DNA from: Plantago ovata | Lineage: Eukaryota > Streptophyta > Magnoliopsida > Lamiales > Plantaginaceae | Direction: 5' to 3' | Length of the DNA stretch: 64,000 nt | Assembly: GCA_028274465.1 (NCBI GenBank) | Contig: CM051456.1 | Location: 126,558,880-126,622,879 of the forward strand | In this document: positions 1 through 11,541 of the stretch, in pieces | How positions within the stretch are numbered: position 1 is the first letter of the stretch | Layout of the letters: every line of letters begins with the position of its first letter | Position numbers and translations under genes: made by a program | The notes under the pieces: generated by a model | The model's database searches: none | Told to the model about the DNA's origin: nothing | The model's input: only the letters and a program-made list of their open reading frames with translations

Positions 1-1085
1 TGTGTTAATTGTCGGACACACAAACGCGATGGGAACACTTGTGACCCGTCTAAGGCCCAATTAATTGGTACGTGTCTTGCACTCACCCTTGGTAACGAAT
101 TTTCCCACCATGAACACCAGATGTACCAAAACTTCAAAAGTAAGCGAGATGGCTCTTCTTGGTATAAGATTTTGCACTTCATTATTTTTGGCAACAAAAA
201 TCAAAATAAATCAACTTACAAATTTCAGTGGACGCCACACTGGGATATCATTCCAGAATACTGGGCCCTCTTCACTTCTTCATATTGGGCTAGATTGCAG
301 TGCATCTGGATCTTGCTGATCTGGCCCATCTTACTGCATGTGTTTATGAAAGGAGGTGACACATAATTGTCATTTTACAAATGTCATCTACATTACTTAA
401 TATACAAATGTTGTTAGTATATAGTATTAAATTTAAACGTTCATGGTTTACTAAAAAAAATTTTCTTTTAAAAAGTTCTTAATTAAATACCTTATATTTT
501 CACTAATAATAATACTTATATTTATCGATTGTTTTTAACTTTTAATTAGAACGTATCCCAATGTTCTTTTATAAATTTTTAATCCTCATCTATGTATACT
601 TTGTCTTTAACAGATTGGACTTTGGACGATGTGCATTTTCTAGGATTAAACAACTAGGGTAGTTTTATATTAATTCAAGGCCAATGAAAGCAATAAGCTA
701 GCTAGTTTAATACTACTACTACTTTAATGATGTAACCGAACTAATTTATTAACCTTATATTATACGAACTCCACAACCTAGTATCCCGTACCATGTTCAA
801 ATGGGTTGCTACTTGCACGTTGCAATTTATTTCTCTCTCTTTAGTCTTTACTACAACCACGACGTCATCCTTGTTACCTCATTTCGATTTGAAGTTGTAT
901 TGTATGCAGTAAATGCGGTATTCGAGCCCCTACTTGCTCATTGAAAAATAAAAGCAAATCACCATGGTATAGTTAGAAATGGTATACTACATGCATCTAT
1001 TTATATTAGAACCAATTTGAGCCAACTCCTCACTCAATCACAAATAACTTAGCTACCAAATCATTCACATCATCTTCAATCCTTC
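1..1085. other. Intergenic region upstream of terpene synthase
   Basis: AT-rich DNA. Open frames at 65-366 have no recognisable domain and overlap one another, so I treat them as chance. The last 90 bases hold the terpene synthase promoter. Confidence 0.5.
998..1005 (+). promoter_or_regulatory. Putative TATA box of terpene synthase gene
   Basis: TATTTATA lies 81-88 bases before the ATG at 1086, a usual spacing for a plant gene with a 50-60 nt leader. Assigned by motif and position only. Confidence 0.45.
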
Positions 1086-3378
1086 ATGGGTTCTTCTTCA
1101 TTTATTGTGCACAAGTCTAGTTCAAGACCTCTTGCTGACTTTCCTTCCAGTGTCTGGGAGGACCGTTTTCTCGCACCACCCGGTCCACACCCACTTGTGG
1201 CGCAGGTATAATTTCTCATGTTTGTTACTATTTGATATCATGAGACTGCTGTAATCATCATTTAAAATATAAACTTTAAATAGGGGAGCCATGCCACATT
1301 GATTGAAGGGCTTAAAGAAGACGTGAAAACAGAACTCACTGCAGGAAAGAATCACATTGATCAGCAACTGAAACTCATCGATTCTATCCAACGACTAGGC
1401 GTCCAGTATCATTTCGAATCCGAGATTGATCGAGCTTTGCAAGTTATATATGAAAATTATCACCAGAAGTTCAAATGCCACACTGATCTGTATACTACTT
1501 CTCTTGGTTTTCGCCTTCTCAGACAACATGGACACCAAATATCCTCTGGTAATTATTAATAGCTAGATGAACTAATAATGGCCTCAAACACATTTGATTT
1601 CCATGCAATATCATGTTTACATGTTCAGTAATTAATATTTGCTTGATAAAATTTATAATGCAGATATTTTTGACAAGTTTAAAGATGTGAACGGCGAGTT
1701 CCAGGAACATCTGATTGATGATGCAATGGGAATGCTGGAATTTTATGAAGCTGCACATCTCGGCGTTCATGGTGAAGATATACTGGATCGCGGACTTGTC
1801 TTCACAAGAGCTCACCTTCTGTCTATGTTGCCAAACTTAAGTAATCCTGTTGCTGACCAAGTGGATCACGCGCTCAACAACTTTTCTGTCAGGAGAGGAT
1901 TGCTAAGATTGAGCGCAAGGCGTTATATTTCCACATATGAGAAATATGCTTCTCATAACGAAAGCTTGCTCAAACTAGCCAAGTTGGATTATAACATCTT
2001 GCAGGCATTGCACAAGAAGGAACTCAGTGAACTTTATAGGTAAATCACTTTGTGCTATCCAATATAGACTAGCTTGTAAACTTATAACTGGTTGAAAGTA
2101 ACACTTGGATGGATCTGACAGGTCCATATATAATCAAAGATGCAAACTCAATACTATATATCCAGATTCAGTTCAAGTTTTTTTGTGTCATGTTTCAGGT
2201 GGTGGAAAGAAGAGCTGGAAGTTCCGAAGAAGCTATCATATGTAAGAGATCGATTGGTGGAGTGTTACTTTTGGATCTTGGGGGTTTATTATGAACCTCA
2301 ATATTCACGTGCTAGGATCATTTCAACCAAAAAGGCGGTTATAACTTCAGTGTTGGATGATACCTATGATGCTTATGGGACCTTCGAAGAACTCAGGATT
2401 TTTACCGAATCAATTGAAAAGTATGCATAACTATGTGATGGTTCGTAGTTTAGTGTTAACTTATCACCTATCTGAGCTTATTTGACCATTTGTTAATAAA
2501 CTGTCTCAATATGCTTGTGTGCAGATGGGATTCTGCATGTCTGGATTCACTACCGGATTACACGAAGGTACTGCACAATATTGTTCTGCAACTGTATGAA
2601 GATATTGCTGCTGAAATGATCACGCAGGGAAGATCATACCGCGTCCCATATGTAAAAGAAGCAGTAAGTGCATCAATGATATCACGGTATAAATTAAAAT
2701 GTCCATATGTAAGGTTTTATTAAAAAAGTGTACTGTTTTGTAATCAGTTAAAGGAAATAGCTCAAGGGTACTTGGATGAAGTGAAATGGCGCGAGGATAA
2801 GTACATACCAACAGTAGAGGAGTACATGCCAGTTGCGATGAGGACAACTACCTATGTGACAATGATGATCACGTCGTTCTTTGGAATGGGAGATATTGCA
2901 ACAAAAGAATCGTTTGATTGGGTGATTAGTCAACCAGATATTGTACGAGCTTCGTGTGTAATTTGTAGGCTAATGGGGGATATTGCAGCACATGAGGTGA
3001 TAAATTTGACAAATATAGATTTCTCATGCATGAAGGAGCTGTTAAATTCTTTCATCTGATCATCAGGTTTTGTTTTTGCAGTTTGAGAGAAACAGAAACC
3101 ATATCCCTTCTGCGGTCGAATGTTACATGCAACAGCACAATGCATCTAAACAGGAGGCCTATGATGCATTTAAGGTTGGTTACATAGAGCCGGCCTGGAA
3201 GGACATAAATCAAGGATATCTCAGACCAACTGAGATTCCAGCCACTCTGCTGGACCGCATTCTAAACCTTACACGAGTAATCGAAGTCTTGTACTCCAAG
3301 GGGGACTGGTATACACATGTTGGCCCGGAGATGCAGAGTATCATCAACCAGCTCTTCGTGGACCCTGTCCCAGAATAA
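1086..3378 (+). CDS. Sesquiterpene synthase-like protein (TPS-a)
   Basis: Seven coding exons: 1086-1205, 1284-1548, 1664-2039, 2199-2420, 2525-2663, 2748-2996, 3082-3378. All introns are GT-AG and the joined frame gives 555 residues, the usual size and exon number for cytosolic TPS-a enzymes. These ionise farnesyl diphosphate and cyclise it to sesquiterpenes. No plastid transit peptide precedes the N-terminal RP(x)8W motif (R14 to W24). The RxR motif (SRAR) and the metal-binding DDTYD (residues 307-311) are present. The second metal motif reads GDIAAHEFE (451-459): the usual N/D at its first position is G and the usual S/T/G at its fifth is A, while the last E is kept. The product cannot be predicted. 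It converges on the phylloplanin gene 409 bp downstream. Family call is sure; activity is uncertain because of the altered motif. Confidence 0.93.
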
Positions 3379-3787
3379 TATCTCATCGATCCCACGATAT
3401 TTGGCGTCGAGTTGATGTCAAGGAGTACAAGTCACCCAAACCTCGCGTGCATTTTTCTATACAATAAAATCGAGAGAATAATAGATTCTTCTTCTATGTG
3501 ATTCAGTTAAGTAGAATAAGACTAAGTGTATGGTTGGCTAAAATGAGCAGATAAGGTGGTTGATAAGCTGACGCCAAATATGCACAAGCCAAGTGAAATG
3601 TACTCTTTCAGTTGCCACTTCGCAAAATCAAGATTTTACATTTTATATATTCATTTTCAATAACAAAAACCAAGTACTGGCTTACAAACATATTACAGAG
3701 ACATTACATGACAATGATGCCCAATCTTCATGGACTATATCAACTATGTATACTTAATTATTATGCACCATTATATATCCATCTTCA
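3379..3787. other. Shared 3' intergenic region of convergent genes
   Basis: This stretch separates the stop of the terpene synthase (+) from the stop of the phylloplanin gene (-). It contains an AATAAA-like signal near 3463 (caataaaatc) for the plus-strand gene. I see no other gene. Overlapping 3' UTRs are possible. Confidence 0.5.
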
Positions 3788-4357
3788 CTAGTTATTCATA
3801 TTAGCATTGAATGCAAAACCAAGAGGAATCAGGTTGGTGATGTTCAGCAGCCCGACCAGAGTACTTCCAACGTTCTGCAAAGTCGATATAAGGCCACCAA
3901 CTGATGGTAGACCAGCGTTGCACGTAGCCAAAGGGGTATTCACAGCAAGATTGCAGCCCGAAAGGAGCGTGGAGAGGACAAAGCTGAGGGGGTCCAGAAG
4001 CATAGAGAATAGTCCAGAGCCATTTGTTGTGGTCGAAGATACCACATTCCCACCACATCGCAGCTGCACTAAAGCATCTGCATACAGATACAAGCATCAT
4101 TTATTAATGTTTCAGTTTCACAGAAAAAACCGCATTTAGCAGATATATACAAATGATTTCTTATGGAACTTACTAGGGAAAACAGGAGTAGCAGTGCCAT
4201 TGACACCAATGTTGCCATTAGGAGTGCAGTAGAGGATGCCTTGGATCCTAATGAGGCCAAGAAGACCACCAAGTATTCCCTGGGCCTGTGCCATTGGAAC
4301 TGCAATGCCAGCAACAGCCAAAAGAACAACTAAGACGACAACTGTTTTTAAGGCCAT
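3788..4357 (-). CDS. Phylloplanin-like secreted protein
   Basis: Two exons on the minus strand: 4357-4174 and 4077-3788, joined through a GT-AG intron to give 157 residues. Residues 1-25 form a signal peptide (hydrophobic core, cleavage after AQA). The mature part carries family features: the ILYCTPNGNIGVNG segment, FPNALVQLRCGG across the splice junction, a TNGSG turn, then C-containing NTPLATCNAGLP and a hydrophobic C-terminus. Phylloplanins are small hydrophobic proteins secreted onto leaf surfaces, in tobacco from short glandular trichomes, where they inhibit oomycete and fungal spores. The start is fixed by the signal peptide and by a TATA box 69 bp upstream. The neighbour is a terpene synthase, another class often expressed in trichomes. 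Family call is strong; tissue and activity are inferred. Confidence 0.88.
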
Positions 4358-4425
4358 ATTATGCTCTTTTGTGCTTTTCTGTATACGTTTCGATTTGATG
4401 ATATCACACCAAAGAATTCAGGGTG

Positions 4426-4433
4426 TATTTATA
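4426..4433 (-). promoter_or_regulatory. TATA box of phylloplanin-like gene
   Basis: TATAAATA on the minus strand, 69 bases before the ATG at 4357. Confidence 0.6.
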
Positions 4434-5994
4434 GGAGAAAAGAGTAGAGAAAACGTACCGTTTAGGCATTTAGCCCCACTGATATCCATGCGCATGATAC
4501 ATACATTGTCAACTTTCATCGCGAATGCTACTCCTAGTCAATGAAGTGCAGCTTGGTGAGTTGAGAATTTCAGAGATATGGTGATACATGACAAAGTTTT
4601 GTGGGCATGGAACCTAGCTATAAGTGAAGCCAAACTCTAGTACTCTACTGCATGCATGTGTACTACTTGTATGTGTTTCTCCTATTGTTTTGAGCCGTAT
4701 AAAGTGGTCCAGTTTGTTGAAACTTGAGGGTACGTACCTAGTATAGAACTAGAAGGAACTGTTTTGGCACTTGGTTAACTTTAGGGCACAGTCGTAAAAT
4801 TTGACATTTATTTGAAATTAACTGGTATACATAGCAACTAGCAAGGATATAGTATATGTTAATTTGTACTGCAACATTGGCACTTTTCAATTTTCATCAA
4901 TATCCTTTGGTAAAATTGCAACCAAGTGTTCCCGAACCATTTCAAAGTGAACCATTTCAAATTAACGAAGTATAACCCGACAGACAACACACAAACAAAC
5001 CCACCATCACCATATATTCTTATTGGATTAAATCCACAACCTGGTTTGAGTATAAAATACATGCATTTTTTTTGCCCTTAATATTACTACATTAGGCATG
5101 ATATGAGATAGAAAAGCCCAATGAGCTATTCCTTTTTTGTCCTTGGAGACTTTTTCTATATACACAAATGCCACCCTAGGCTAGCTATTCTTACTAGATG
5201 CAAGGAAAAAAAATTCAGGCACATTTAATGTCTTGTGACATTCAGTTATGTAATGTAATATGATCAATATTATTGTGACAATTTGATCAAAATGTGTGTG
5301 CATATGGGTGTGACTGTGGTATCGCCAAATGGTATTCATATGGGTGTGCATATGAGTGTACGGCAGGAGATAGAGTTATTTTGGTAATATGTAATTTGCA
5401 ACGAATCACTGATGACCAAACTGGAAACGGGACAAAATTGCATGTATGTTAGTAAAATACCATCCGCCTATTTGTAGTGTACAATTCTGCCCCTATTCTT
5501 AATGGTTCATCTTACTTTTTCATTAATTTGTACTACTACCAAACGCATGAAATTAAACTTTGTGGTACGTATTCATGAATGATGCTATGCTTATTTCCTA
5601 ATTATTAGTGTCCTACTAGTCATTAATTTATGTTTATGGGTACAAGTTGTTGCTTGAACTGTGACTCTTGACTCTTGTTTTGGTGTCCAAATTGTGCTTT
5701 TAATGTTGCATCGCGTAGAAAACATATGGAATGAAAGAATAACTTTAAGCACTCGGCCGACAGAATGTGTTAAAATCGGAATGCACCAGAGTAAATATAC
5801 AAAATAACGACGACCACTTTTTTAAGCTCAGTACGTACGTAAAAATTGACCATTATACGAGTTTAGCCGAAGATTGAAAATGAGAGAACTAAAGCCCAAT
5901 TAATTTGATGAGCCTTAAAGATATCAAGCCCTTTTGCATCCTCTAAAATTAATTTTCGCATCCAACAATTCATGAAATCCCTGCTGCTTAAAAA

Positions 5995-6156
5995 ATGGCT
6001 TTTACTGAAACTATCTATATGCTATGGAAGGTAAGGAATGAAAAGCTGTTTGCACAAAAACCTCTTGGCATGTATGTGGTAGAAGATGTGAAACAAATTA
6101 TCAACTTGACATGCTTGGACAACGAGAGACTAGCTGCTTATTGCTATAGTCTATAA
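5995..6156 (+). pseudogene. LINE retrotransposon C-terminal remnant
   Basis: A 53-codon open frame contains IYMLWKVRNEKLF followed by VVEDVKQIINLTCL. This resembles the segment after the zinc-binding domain of plant L1-type reverse transcriptases (W-K-x-R-N then a V-x-x-I-K pattern). No RT domain lies nearby, so it is an isolated fragment. Recognition is by pattern only. Confidence 0.45.
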
Positions 6157-7216
6157 TTATGTGTTGTTTCTATACTTGTTATTTGTCAACTTTGTAGATA
6201 TTTGATTTCAATGGCTTCGATATAGTCTATTCGAATTTACGGGTCGATGTATTTGTACTGAACGTTATTGTTTAAAATATAAGAGTCGAGACTTTTATAT
6301 AAAAAATAAAATAAGAAAAAAAGGTATGTCATTATTTATGTAGTTGATGATTAGCTAATTTATTCACCTTTTGTCCTCAAATGTGATAACTCGATACTTA
6401 AATCGATCACTTATTATTCCCTGCTTGCTTGGGAGCATATAACGTAATCACATAGCTTGTGCTCCGTATATCCTATCCGTTTCGACTATGTATATCCGTA
6501 ACAAGAATTTAAAAAACAAGTTCCACCACCTCCAACTTACCCAACCAAAAGGAGAGAACAACGGATAGTTCCCCACTGTCGCGGTTTCGACTGCTTCACA
6601 CGCGGAAGCCTCAGAGATATCGTCACTTGTGACTGTGTGAGTCCCCAAAATACCCATTCTGTAATTAAATTCATAATTCATTTTTATTTGCACTGTGCAT
6701 TTCTAAATGCTTATTGTACAAACCATTTTACATTTTAATTCTCAGGTTGAAATTGAACCATTTGATTTATTTATCATTATAGAAAATATATTTATAACTT
6801 CTTTTTACTTATTCTTTATGCAACTAAAATCAACTCCACTTTAATTCTTTATTAGTAGTACTTACTACGTCCTGATTCAAAGTTGTCATTTATTTTCTTC
6901 ATCAGAATAAAATTAAACTTATACTCCATACAGTATAAAACAATTAAATAAATTTGAATTGAACTAATTTGAATAAATGAATGTAATAAGTTTCCATTGG
7001 AAGATAAGAAATGGTAATTGGATGAGTATGAACCGGTACTAGGATCGAGTATTCAAAAAGGAAATAAGGGAACCGCGTGAGTACAATATAATCTTAAAAA
7101 GTCTAGTGACCTATAGACTTCACTCATTCTCACTCATTTCCATATCCCCCCTCCTTTTCCCTACAAACTAAACCCCCCAACAAACCAAAAATCAAATCAA
7201 ATCAAATCTCAACACC

Positions 7217-7576
7217 ATGATAGAAGAGCGCCGCGCCGGGACACCGCACGCGGCAATCCTGGCCGTGGTGGTCGTCCTAGTCCTCGTGGTCCCCACACTA
7301 CTCGGCGACCAAGGCGAGGCCCTAACAGAGTTCATTGCCGAGATGCTCAGCCCTGTCGGACTCCTCCTCCTCCCAATCGTACTCCTACTCACAATCCAGT
7401 TCCTCTCCTCCGAGAACGGATCCTTCGTCTCCGGTCTCTTCTCCTCCGGTGAGCCTAACTCGATCCACCGCGCCAGTGGCTCGCCTGTCGGAGTCGCACT
7501 CGTTCTGCTCCTCGTTCTGTTCCTTCTCTACAACAGAGTCTCCATTTTCGGTGGAGATGACGATTCCGGCGACTGA
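7217..7576 (+). CDS. Small plant membrane protein, function unknown
   Basis: Single-exon frame of 119 residues with GC-rich, codon-like composition that stands out from its AT-rich surroundings. Three hydrophobic segments are visible, roughly residues 12-30, 47-63 and 89-106, suggesting three membrane spans. The N-terminus is basic (IEERRAG) and the C-terminal tail acidic (GGDDDSGD). The ATG follows an A/C-rich leader. It resembles small plant-specific membrane proteins of unknown role; I cannot name a family. A real gene is likely, given composition and clear topology. Confidence 0.7.
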   Translation: MIEERRAGTPHAAILAVVVVLVLVVPTLLGDQGEALTEFIAEMLSPVGLLLLPIVLLLTIQFLSSENGSFVSGLFSSGEPNSIHRASGSPVGVALVLLLVLFLLYNRVSIFGGDDDSGD

Positions 7577-8313
7577 TGATCACAGATCGGATCTATACTA
7601 GTAGAAGAAGAAGGACTATATTTTGTAATTTTATACGTCCATTGTTGTACGGATGTAGCAGCTTTGCTTTCTCTCTCTCTGTAAAATGTAAATGCGTGGA
7701 AGCTGCATTTTTTCCTGTTTTGCTCTTTTTCTTTTTCTTTTTTCGTTTCTGAATGTGAAATTACGGGATTAGCCTTCTCTCTATGCTGCTTCAAGTTTCA
7801 ATAATTCTTCTTTTTTACCTTATTTACTTTTTTTTATTACTATGTGGCCAGTTTTGAAATCGGAATTCATTCATAAATCTTTAGCTTAAGGAGACATACC
7901 AAATTAGTCACTAGTCACCAGGAGACACAATTTAAACAAAATTTCCTACTACTAGCTTGCTTAGCTAACATACATTTACTAAAGATTTCCGTAACTTTTT
8001 ATATTTCGGTGATATATTTTAAACCATTAATAATAAAGCGAAGCTCTATTTGTTACCGTAATTTTAAATTGAAAAGTTAAAACCTCTGAAGTCAGTTATA
8101 AATCAGTGACTCAAATTAAAGGGCGAAATGAGAGCTCAGCTTTGTGTCCTTTTCCTTACTTTTCTTTACAGTGTGACTTGATGTAGAAGACAATTACATT
8201 ACCTTTTGGTAAAGGTTAACAGAAGATTAGTTTAGTGTTTAGCAAAACAGAAGATAGCTTTTTGGCCTAGTTAAACTAATTAAGCACGTTCATAACAACC
8301 GTCAATCTGAATC

Positions 8314-8316
<3 letters not shown>

Positions 8317-8406
<90 letters not shown>
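8317..8406. repeat. (AT)45 microsatellite
   Basis: Uninterrupted alternating AT for 90 bases. Length is likely polymorphic and assembly-sensitive. Confidence 0.97.
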
Positions 8407-8412
<6 letters not shown>

Positions 8413-9109
8413 TGTCAAAACGAACTAATAATTCGACTGATATATAAACATGTCATATAACACGATTACGACAATGACATGATACTAGTAGCACTACTAC
8501 AGGTTAATTTTATGAATTTTGACATTTAGAAATTAAGTACATTATTCCTTGTTTTTTTTTTTCATAACTTAGTTTTCTAGCTCAGCTCAGCTTATTTGAA
8601 CAGCTAGCTAAGCATGTGAAGGCGACATGTATATATTCTTCTGCACAGTATAATTTATTATTCTCTTAGACACCAAAATTCAAGGTTATTTTTTTAAAAA
8701 AATTAATACCAAAATTCAAGTTATTTAATAACTATGTGAAATTTTTATATATTTTTGGTCAGGAAATTATTTAATATCATGTGGTAAAAGTCTAAAAGAC
8801 GAAGTCTTGCTTCCATCTTCCAGTGTCAGATAGATCATGAAGCCATTTGGGTTTACTAATTTAATCACTGTCCATGTACTACTTCCTACTTCCTTCACTG
8901 ACATGTGTACACTGTAGCATTACATGCAGTACTCCAAATAAATATCCAAAATGACAATTTTACCCTATTTCAAATACTAGATCCCGTTTTCAGGTTCACT
9001 CGTCAATGAAGCAGTGGGCCCACACATAGAACCCAGTACTAAGGGGAGGGATCTAGTATAAGAGACCCTATTTTACCATCTCCGGCGATAGAACTTTTTT
9101 TCAAAGTTT

Positions 9110-9685
9110 TAAAACCCAAGCCAATTTGGCACGGTCCCGGTCTAATTTTAGAGGCCCAGACCCCGATTACCTTGATGGGCTGGGTTTGGGCCATTCACAT
9201 TGTCCCATGGCCCGGGCCTGGGCTTGAAGTTGCGGGTCCGTAAGCCTGGCACAATAACATACTGTTAGTTTATATGTTTATATGTATACGGTATGTATAT
9301 ATGATTATTTAATTGTTATTTATGTATTAGTAGTATTATAATTTAAGTTGATTTCATACATTTGTAATATTTTTCTACATATTAATATTTTATATACAGA
9401 AAAGTTGATCCCCGTTTCAAAAAAATATAAAGAAGTTGATGGTGAGTTTGTATATGTCTATGAAGTGACGTCGTAGTATTAGACTGCAAGAAAAAAAAAT
9501 TTGTAAGATGAATAAACTTACAATTCCACTAAAAGTCTACAACACTCTGTAAGACTTCTTAGTCTATAAGACTAATAAAATTGAGTCCGCCCAAACCATG
9601 AAGGACTAGGCTTGGGCCCAATATTTATGCCCATGGGTCTGAACCAGGCCTCTGACGGCCTCGCTCTTTGACATCCCTAAAGCCC
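9110..9685. repeat. Degenerate hAT-like non-autonomous repeat
   Basis: GGGC/GCCC-rich arms (GGGCCTGGGCTTG near 9205; GGCTTGGGCCCAA near 9609) surround an AT-rich core, and the right end carries TTTGACATCCCTA, which resembles hAT-type ends. The left end is not clear and no target duplication was found. Confidence 0.3.
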
Positions 9686-9710
9686 TCCATGTCATATTCA
9701 AGGACATAAG

Positions 9711-9870
9711 CGTGGTTGATTGGTAAGGTCGTGGGGTAGCACATGAGACTGATGAGTGGTCGGAGGTTAGAATCTCGATGGAGACATAATTTGAGTTACA
9801 AGGTTAGGTTGGTATAGAAGAGGTAAGGGGTTCGAACTCCGACGGGGGCATAACGTGGTAAAGGATTATA
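9711..9870 (+). repeat. Possible dimeric tRNA-derived SINE
   Basis: Two successive tRNA-like units. The first has an A-box-like TGATTGGTAAGGTCG and a B-box-like GGTTAGAATCT; the second has GGTTAGGTTGGTATAG and GGTTCGAACTCC. Spacing fits Pol III internal promoters. No poly-A tail or target duplication was identified. Confidence 0.3.
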
Positions 9871-10280
9871 GTGTAGGAGTAGGGTAGTTAGATTTGTAGT
9901 TAAAAAATTGGACCAAAAAATATATCTATATTTTTAATTAAATATTTATATTCTGACTAAGAACTCAATGTATATTGTCATGTTTTTTTATATTTGGTGT
10001 ATTCCTATTTTGCTAGTGGTTACAATGTGGTGTGACTTGTTGGACCTATTGTGAGCTTGGGAATCACTAGAATAGAGGTCAATAAATATAAATAAATATA
10101 AATGACAAAATTTCGTACATCATCAACATTTAGAGTTTTTGGTAGAATTGAAATTTTATCATGCTATCAGAACCATCTCGAATGCAAATTATTTATATCG
10201 CAAACAGTTTGAACTTTTGAAATTTGAAATAGTTGATATTTTATGGTGAGGGATATAGGGATATGAATAAATCTAATTAT

Positions 10281-10528
10281 ATACTTTCTCCGTTTCATTA
10301 CAAAGTTTCTAAGGGGACTATTTATCGCGACCTTTGACCATGTATAACTCCTAAATTATATTAGAGAAAAATATAATAAAATTATATTGTGAAATTAAAT
10401 GTAGTATATTTTCATAATCAACTTTTAATTTATATTGATACTGTTTAATTTAAAAGTTATACGTGGTCAAAGTCCGCGATGAATAGTCTCCTTGGGAACT
10501 TTGTAATGAAACGGAGGAAGAAGTATAA
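10281..10528. mobile_element. MITE with ~30-bp terminal inverted repeats
   Basis: The left end (CTCCGTTTCATTACAAAG at about 10289) is mirrored at the right end (CTTTGTAATGAAACGGAG at about 10499). Further inward, ACTATTTATCGCGACCTTTGACC pairs imperfectly with its mirror near 10470. Size about 250 bp, AT-rich core and no coding capacity match a Stowaway-like MITE. Confidence 0.7.
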
Positions 10529-11541
10529 TAGTTCTCATTGGTGAAGGTACAGAGGAAGTTGATCGATCTATTAATATAGGGAACCAATTAAATTCTAAGG
10601 CCGGCCAAGATTCAAATGTACCACAAGAGAGTGGCATGTAGGGTCTTTCTTCCCTTCTTACTTGTCCTATTCAGCACGGATCGATTCTTTATGACACTAT
10701 TGTCTTTCCTCGTAAATATTCGGGAGAAAATCAAGTTACGCAAGTGACTTCAATATCTTAGCTAGATGCAGTTGTACGGAACCGATCACTGGAGACCTTA
10801 ATGACTTTAACGTAACTTCGACCGGGAAACCATGAATCCAAGTTTGAGGTGAGCGATATTATTATAGACACATACATAATATATGGAAAATTCGAAAATT
10901 AAAACTTGAAGGTCGTAAATATTATCTAAAAACTTTTCGTAGATTTTAAAAGTGCACCCCCAATGTCACTCTGGATCCTTCACGCTTTATGTCAAAAAAC
11001 CTCTTTTGGTATGTTCTCTGATACATTCATACATCTAGAATTAGATTTGAACCAACAGAACCGAGAACCAACAGTTTTGGAACTGGGAATGTACCGGGCT
11101 TCCACATTAGAGCTGCTGCTATGTCAATGTACCCGGTTTTGGAACCCACCTCGACCCGGCCATTGACATCTTATTTTGACTCAACAGTCAACACATCTTA
11201 GGAAAATCTAGCAAGTTTGATGAACATATGGTGAAATATGAATGTGAGAAGAAGCACCGAAACAAAAAATACAACCTTAGTTTACAAAGAAAGCTACTCC
11301 CACCATCTCACAAAAACTTTGACCACTTTCCTTTTATAGGTGTCCCATATACTATATGTTCTCTGCTAACAACTTTCATCACTGATTACTGAAAATCTCA
11401 GGAAACAACAAATGATGAAATAGTGTTTCTAACATTAGCAATTTAGCATACAACAACAAGAAGTTGTTATTAGTTAGACCTTCACACACCTGATGATGCT
11501 ACATTTGTACACCTTCCAAGGAGAACTCCATCACTCGTCAC

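Larger units (their letters stand above)
4358..7216. other. Intergenic region with LINE remnant
   Basis: AT-rich DNA between the phylloplanin and small membrane protein genes. The only recognisable coding relic is the LINE tail at 5995-6156. A weak MITE-like pair of ends (about 6860 and 7040) is too diverged to call. Confidence 0.5.
7577..11541. other. Repeat-rich intergenic region
   Basis: No gene recognised. Contents noted separately: AT microsatellite (8317-8406), a GGGC-rich degenerate repeat (about 9110-9685), tRNA-like SINE candidate (about 9711-9870) and a MITE (about 10281-10528). The frame at 10963-11166 has no domain. Confidence 0.5.

Noticed and set aside
3807..4139. Plus-strand 110-codon frame over the phylloplanin gene
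   Set aside because: Antisense shadow; the spliced minus-strand protein has signal peptide and family motifs.
6860..7045. Possible MITE ends near 6860 and 7040
   Set aside because: Inverted similarity is too weak and no target duplication could be seen.
10963..11166. 67-codon plus-strand frame
   Set aside because: No recognised motif; surrounding text looks like dispersed repeat.
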